DNA from: JAABRU01 sp050180235
GTDB taxonomy: Bacteria > Desulfobacterota > Desulfobacteria > Desulfobacterales > Desulfococcaceae
NCBI GenBank assembly: GCA_050180235.1
Contig: JBFXEJ010000104.1
Coordinates: forward strand, 1 to 23,696
Direction of reading: 5' to 3'
Length of the DNA stretch: 23,696 nucleotides
Both the position numbers and the translations under genes were made by a program. Shown one piece after another: positions 21,608 through 23,696 of the stretch. Every line of letters starts with the position of its first letter. Position 1 is the first letter of the stretch. The notes beneath the pieces were generated by a model that was not told the DNA's origin, did not search any database, and worked only from the letters and a program-made list of their open reading frames with translations.

Positions 21608-21898
21608 TTAAACACCTTCAAAAAACTCAATCCGTTCGCCGGGCATCAGTGTCACGATTGCTTTCTTCCAGTCCCTGCGTTTTCCAACAATCCGGCCTCT
21701 CCGTTTGACTTTTCCTCTCACATGCATAGTCCGGACATCCGAGACACGCACATTGAAAATCTTTTCCACAGCCTTGCCGATTTCGATCCGGTTGGCATGG
21801 GAATCCACTTCAAATGAAAACTGGTTATGATCATCTTTCAGGCGGTTAGTCTTTTCTGTATTCAGAGGCCGTCTGATAATATCATAAAATCCGTTCAT
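21608..21898 (-). CDS. rplW: Ribosomal protein L23
   Basis: The product (96 aa) sits at the tunnel exit and docks trigger factor and signal recognition particle. IIRRPLNTEKTNRLKDDHNQ, VEKIFNVRVSDVRTMHVRGK and the loop KVKRRGRIVGKRRDWKKAIV are the family core. Its start overlaps the rplD stop by 4 bp, with GGGAGG upstream. Confidence 0.96.
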   Translation of the reverse strand: MNGFYDIIRRPLNTEKTNRLKDDHNQFSFEVDSHANRIEIGKAVEKIFNVRVSDVRTMHVRGKVKRRGRIVGKRRDWKKAIVTLMPGERIEFFEGV

Positions 21899-22518
21899 GC
21901 CGCCAGCCTCCCTTCAATTGTCCTCACCGCCGGTTCCATCATTATGACATCTTTGTACTTCAGGACATCATAAACATTCAGCCCCTCGCTTCTCATCACC
22001 TTCACATTTGGAAGATTCCGGGATGAGAGTTCCAGCCTTTCGTCTTTCTGATCAATGACAAAAAGCACATTGTTTTTTCCCAGAGTCTGAATGACGGCAA
22101 GAAAATCCTTTGTCTTAATCCGTTCCATTTCAAAGCTGTCCAGCACTGTCAGTTCATTTTCCCGCAGTTTGCTGCTCAAAGCCATTCTGAGTGCCAGTTT
22201 TCTGACTTTTTTGGGAACTTTGTACGCATATGATCTTGGACTTGGTCCGAAAACCGCCCCTCCGCCTCTGAGCAGGGGGGATTTGATATCGCCCCTCCGG
22301 GCCCGGCCCGTGCCTTTCTGACGGAAAAGTTTGCGCGTGCTTCCCTTGACTTCCCCCCGGCGTTTCACTGCGGCAGAACCGGCCCGTCTGTTGGCCAGTT
22401 GCATAACAACCACCTCATGCAGAACAGCAGGCCTGGCCTCCACACTGAATACTGCATCTGCCAGTTCCAGCTCTGAAACTTTTTCGCCTTTGATATTGAG
22501 TACATCTACGACAGCCAT
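21895..22518 (-). CDS. rplD: Ribosomal protein L4
   Basis: The product (207 aa) has a globular surface domain and a long loop that reaches the tunnel constriction. The loop is seen as RKLFRQKGTGRARRGDIKSP and GGGAVFGPSPRSYAYKVPKK (about residues 63-105). In E. coli L4 also represses the S10 operon by binding its leader, which here lies outside the window. GGAGTGAG precedes the ATG. The gap from rplC is 62 bp. Confidence 0.97.
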   Translation of the reverse strand: MAVVDVLNIKGEKVSELELADAVFSVEARPAVLHEVVVMQLANRRAGSAAVKRRGEVKGSTRKLFRQKGTGRARRGDIKSPLLRGGGAVFGPSPRSYAYKVPKKVRKLALRMALSSKLRENELTVLDSFEMERIKTKDFLAVIQTLGKNNVLFVIDQKDERLELSSRNLPNVKVMRSEGLNVYDVLKYKDVIMMEPAVRTIEGRLAA

Positions 22519-22580
22519 AACTCACTCCGCATCGGCCGTCCGCCTGTCAAAGGTGACGGCCGTTTTTGCTTTCACGCAAT

Positions 22581-23213
22581 TTATTTCGAAACCCCGGTCT
22601 TTTCCACAGTAATCAGGCCCGATATATGCCCCGGAACAGCGCCTTTTATCAGAATGATATTCTCTTCCGGCCGGATATCAATAATTTCCAGATTTTTTAC
22701 CGTACTTGTCTCATTTCCGTAATGACCGGGCAGTTTTTTCCCTTTTGCCACTTTGGACGGCCATGCGCTGGAACCGATGGATCCGGGAATTCTGTAGCAT
22801 TTGCCGCCATGTGTCCTGCGTCCGCCTCCGAATCCGTGTCTTTTCACCACGCCTGCGAATCCCCGCCCCTTGCTTTTTCCGCTCACCCGGATTTTTTCGC
22901 CCACGCTGAAAAGCTCTGTGCTGATAATCTGTCCGAGGCTGTATTCATCAGGATTGGCTACGGAAAACTCCTTCAGCACTGCGCAGGTGCTGACTCCGCT
23001 TTTTGCAAGATGGTTTTTCAGCGGTTTGCTGATACGGGATTCCTTTTTTCTGCCGAATCCCAGCTGCAGGGCATTGTATCCGTCTGTGGACTTGGTTTTG
23101 ATTTGGGTCACCACGCACGGACCGACCTGTACGGCTGTCACAGGAATACGCTTTCCTTCCGGTGAAAAGGTACCGGTCATACCTATTTTTTTTCCGATCA
23201 ATCCTTTACACAT
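22581..23213 (-). CDS. rplC: Ribosomal protein L3
   Basis: The product (210 aa) reaches from the 50S surface to near the peptidyl-transferase centre. CKGLIGKKIGMTGTFSPEG opens it, and the internal extension is GRGFAGVVKRHGFGGGRRTH with GGKCYRIPGSIGSSAWPSKV. An AGGA lies 4 bp before ATG 23213. The length is normal. Confidence 0.97.
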   Translation of the reverse strand: MCKGLIGKKIGMTGTFSPEGKRIPVTAVQVGPCVVTQIKTKSTDGYNALQLGFGRKKESRISKPLKNHLAKSGVSTCAVLKEFSVANPDEYSLGQIISTELFSVGEKIRVSGKSKGRGFAGVVKRHGFGGGRRTHGGKCYRIPGSIGSSAWPSKVAKGKKLPGHYGNETSTVKNLEIIDIRPEENIILIKGAVPGHISGLITVEKTGVSK

Positions 23214-23234
23214 AACATCCTGTCCTATGTACGG

Positions 23235-23546
23235 CTATAGTTTGATTTCCACATCCACACCCGGAGACAGATCCAGTTTCATCAGGGCATCCACTGTCTG
23301 CTGTGTGGGTTCCAGGATATCCAGCAGCCTTTTATGTGTCCGCATTTCAAACTGCTCACGGGATTTTTTGTCAATGTGCGGGGATCTTAGCACACAGTAT
23401 TTGCTGATATCCGTGGGAAGCGGTATGGGCCCGACAACCCTCGCCCCTGTCTTGTTCGCAGTGTCAACTATATCCGCTGCGGACTGATCCAGCAGTTTAT
23501 GATCATAGGCTTTCAGACGGATTCTGATTTTACTGTTCATTATCAT
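23235..23546 (-). CDS. rpsJ: Ribosomal protein S10
   Basis: The product (about 103 aa) lies in the 30S head and also partners NusB in transcription antitermination. IRIRLKAYDHKLLDQSAADI and HIDKKSREQFEMRTHKRLLD are diagnostic. Three ATGs occur close together (23555, 23546, 23540). AGGG at about 23557-23560 is best spaced for 23546, while 23540 gives the commonest family N-terminus (MNSKIRIRL). The choice affects only five residues. Confidence 0.96.
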   Translation of the reverse strand: MIMNSKIRIRLKAYDHKLLDQSAADIVDTANKTGARVVGPIPLPTDISKYCVLRSPHIDKKSREQFEMRTHKRLLDILEPTQQTVDALMKLDLSPGVDVEIKL

Positions 23547-23563
23547 GGATTGCATATCCCTAG

Positions 23564-23696
23564 TTACTGAATTACCTCACTGACCACCCCTGCGCCCACA
23601 GTGCGTCCGCCCTCACGGATGGCAAAGCGGAGCTCCTTTTCCATGGCTATGGGGGTGATAAGTTCGGCTGTTATTTTGACATTGTCTCCGGGCATG
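23564..23696 (-). CDS. tuf: Elongation factor Tu, C-terminal end (partial)
   Basis: Only the last 43 codons lie in the window; the gene runs off the right edge. MPGDNVKITAELITPIAMEK and the end FAIREGGRTVGAGVVSEVIQ are the beta-barrel domain 3 of EF-Tu, the GTPase that delivers aminoacyl-tRNA. Its position 17 bp before rpsJ matches the str-S10 junction of many bacteria. Confidence 0.97.
   Translation of the reverse strand, partial: MPGDNVKITAELITPIAMEKELRFAIREGGRTVGAGVVSEVIQ

Overview
The window looks chromosomal and most resembles an anaerobic, Desulfobacteraceae-like member of the Desulfobacterota (class-level guess, moderate confidence). The reasons are the style of the ribosomal proteins, a divergent (plant-like) DapB next to cobalamin genes, a TIR/formylglycine-generating-enzyme-like (FGE) conflict protein, and abundant small interspersed repeats. 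Every credible gene lies on the minus strand, so transcription runs from high to low coordinates.

Right part (about 9.37-23.7 kb): the end of tuf is followed by an unbroken S10-spc-alpha ribosomal supercluster: rpsJ, rplC, rplD, rplW, rplB, rpsS, rplV, rpsC, rplP, rpmC, rpsQ, rplN, rplX, rplE, rpsN, rpsH, rplF, rplR, rpsE, rpmD, rplO, secY, infA, rpmJ, rpsM, rpsK, rpsD, rpoA, rplQ. It encodes ribosomal proteins, the SecY translocon channel, IF-1 and the RNA polymerase alpha subunit. adk and map, often found between secY and infA, are absent here. rpsM and rpsD appear to start with TTG. rplQ has a long charged C-terminal tail.

Middle (about 6.3-9.37 kb): a 420-bp intergenic region holds two small inverted-repeat elements. 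It is followed by a tight dapB-cobS-cobD operon (lysine/diaminopimelate reductase plus two late cobalamin steps). After a 355-bp gene-free stretch come a CheY-like single-domain response regulator, an ArgA-like GNAT acetyltransferase, and a 948-residue protein. The last has a divergent PHP-type metal-site region, membrane segments and a possible C-terminal helix-turn-helix; I do not recognise its family.

Left part (1-2.1 kb): an ancestral single gene encoding an N-terminal tag, a TIR domain and an FGE-sulfatase (C-type-lectin-like) domain has been split by a 192-bp MITE. The element has about 23-bp terminal inverted repeats and an exact 8-bp target duplication, GGATTTTG. Removing the element and one duplication restores one continuous 466-codon reading frame. 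The break falls just before the predicted TIR catalytic glutamate. A second, shorter element at 9167-9256 has related ends and also an 8-bp duplication (AATTTTTG). The C-terminus of the FGE-like domain has the layout of a diversity-generating-retroelement variable region, although no template repeat or reverse transcriptase is visible in the window. Related GGGCAC hairpins bracket this cassette, and the left edge carries an ATCCTGT-type repeat cluster.
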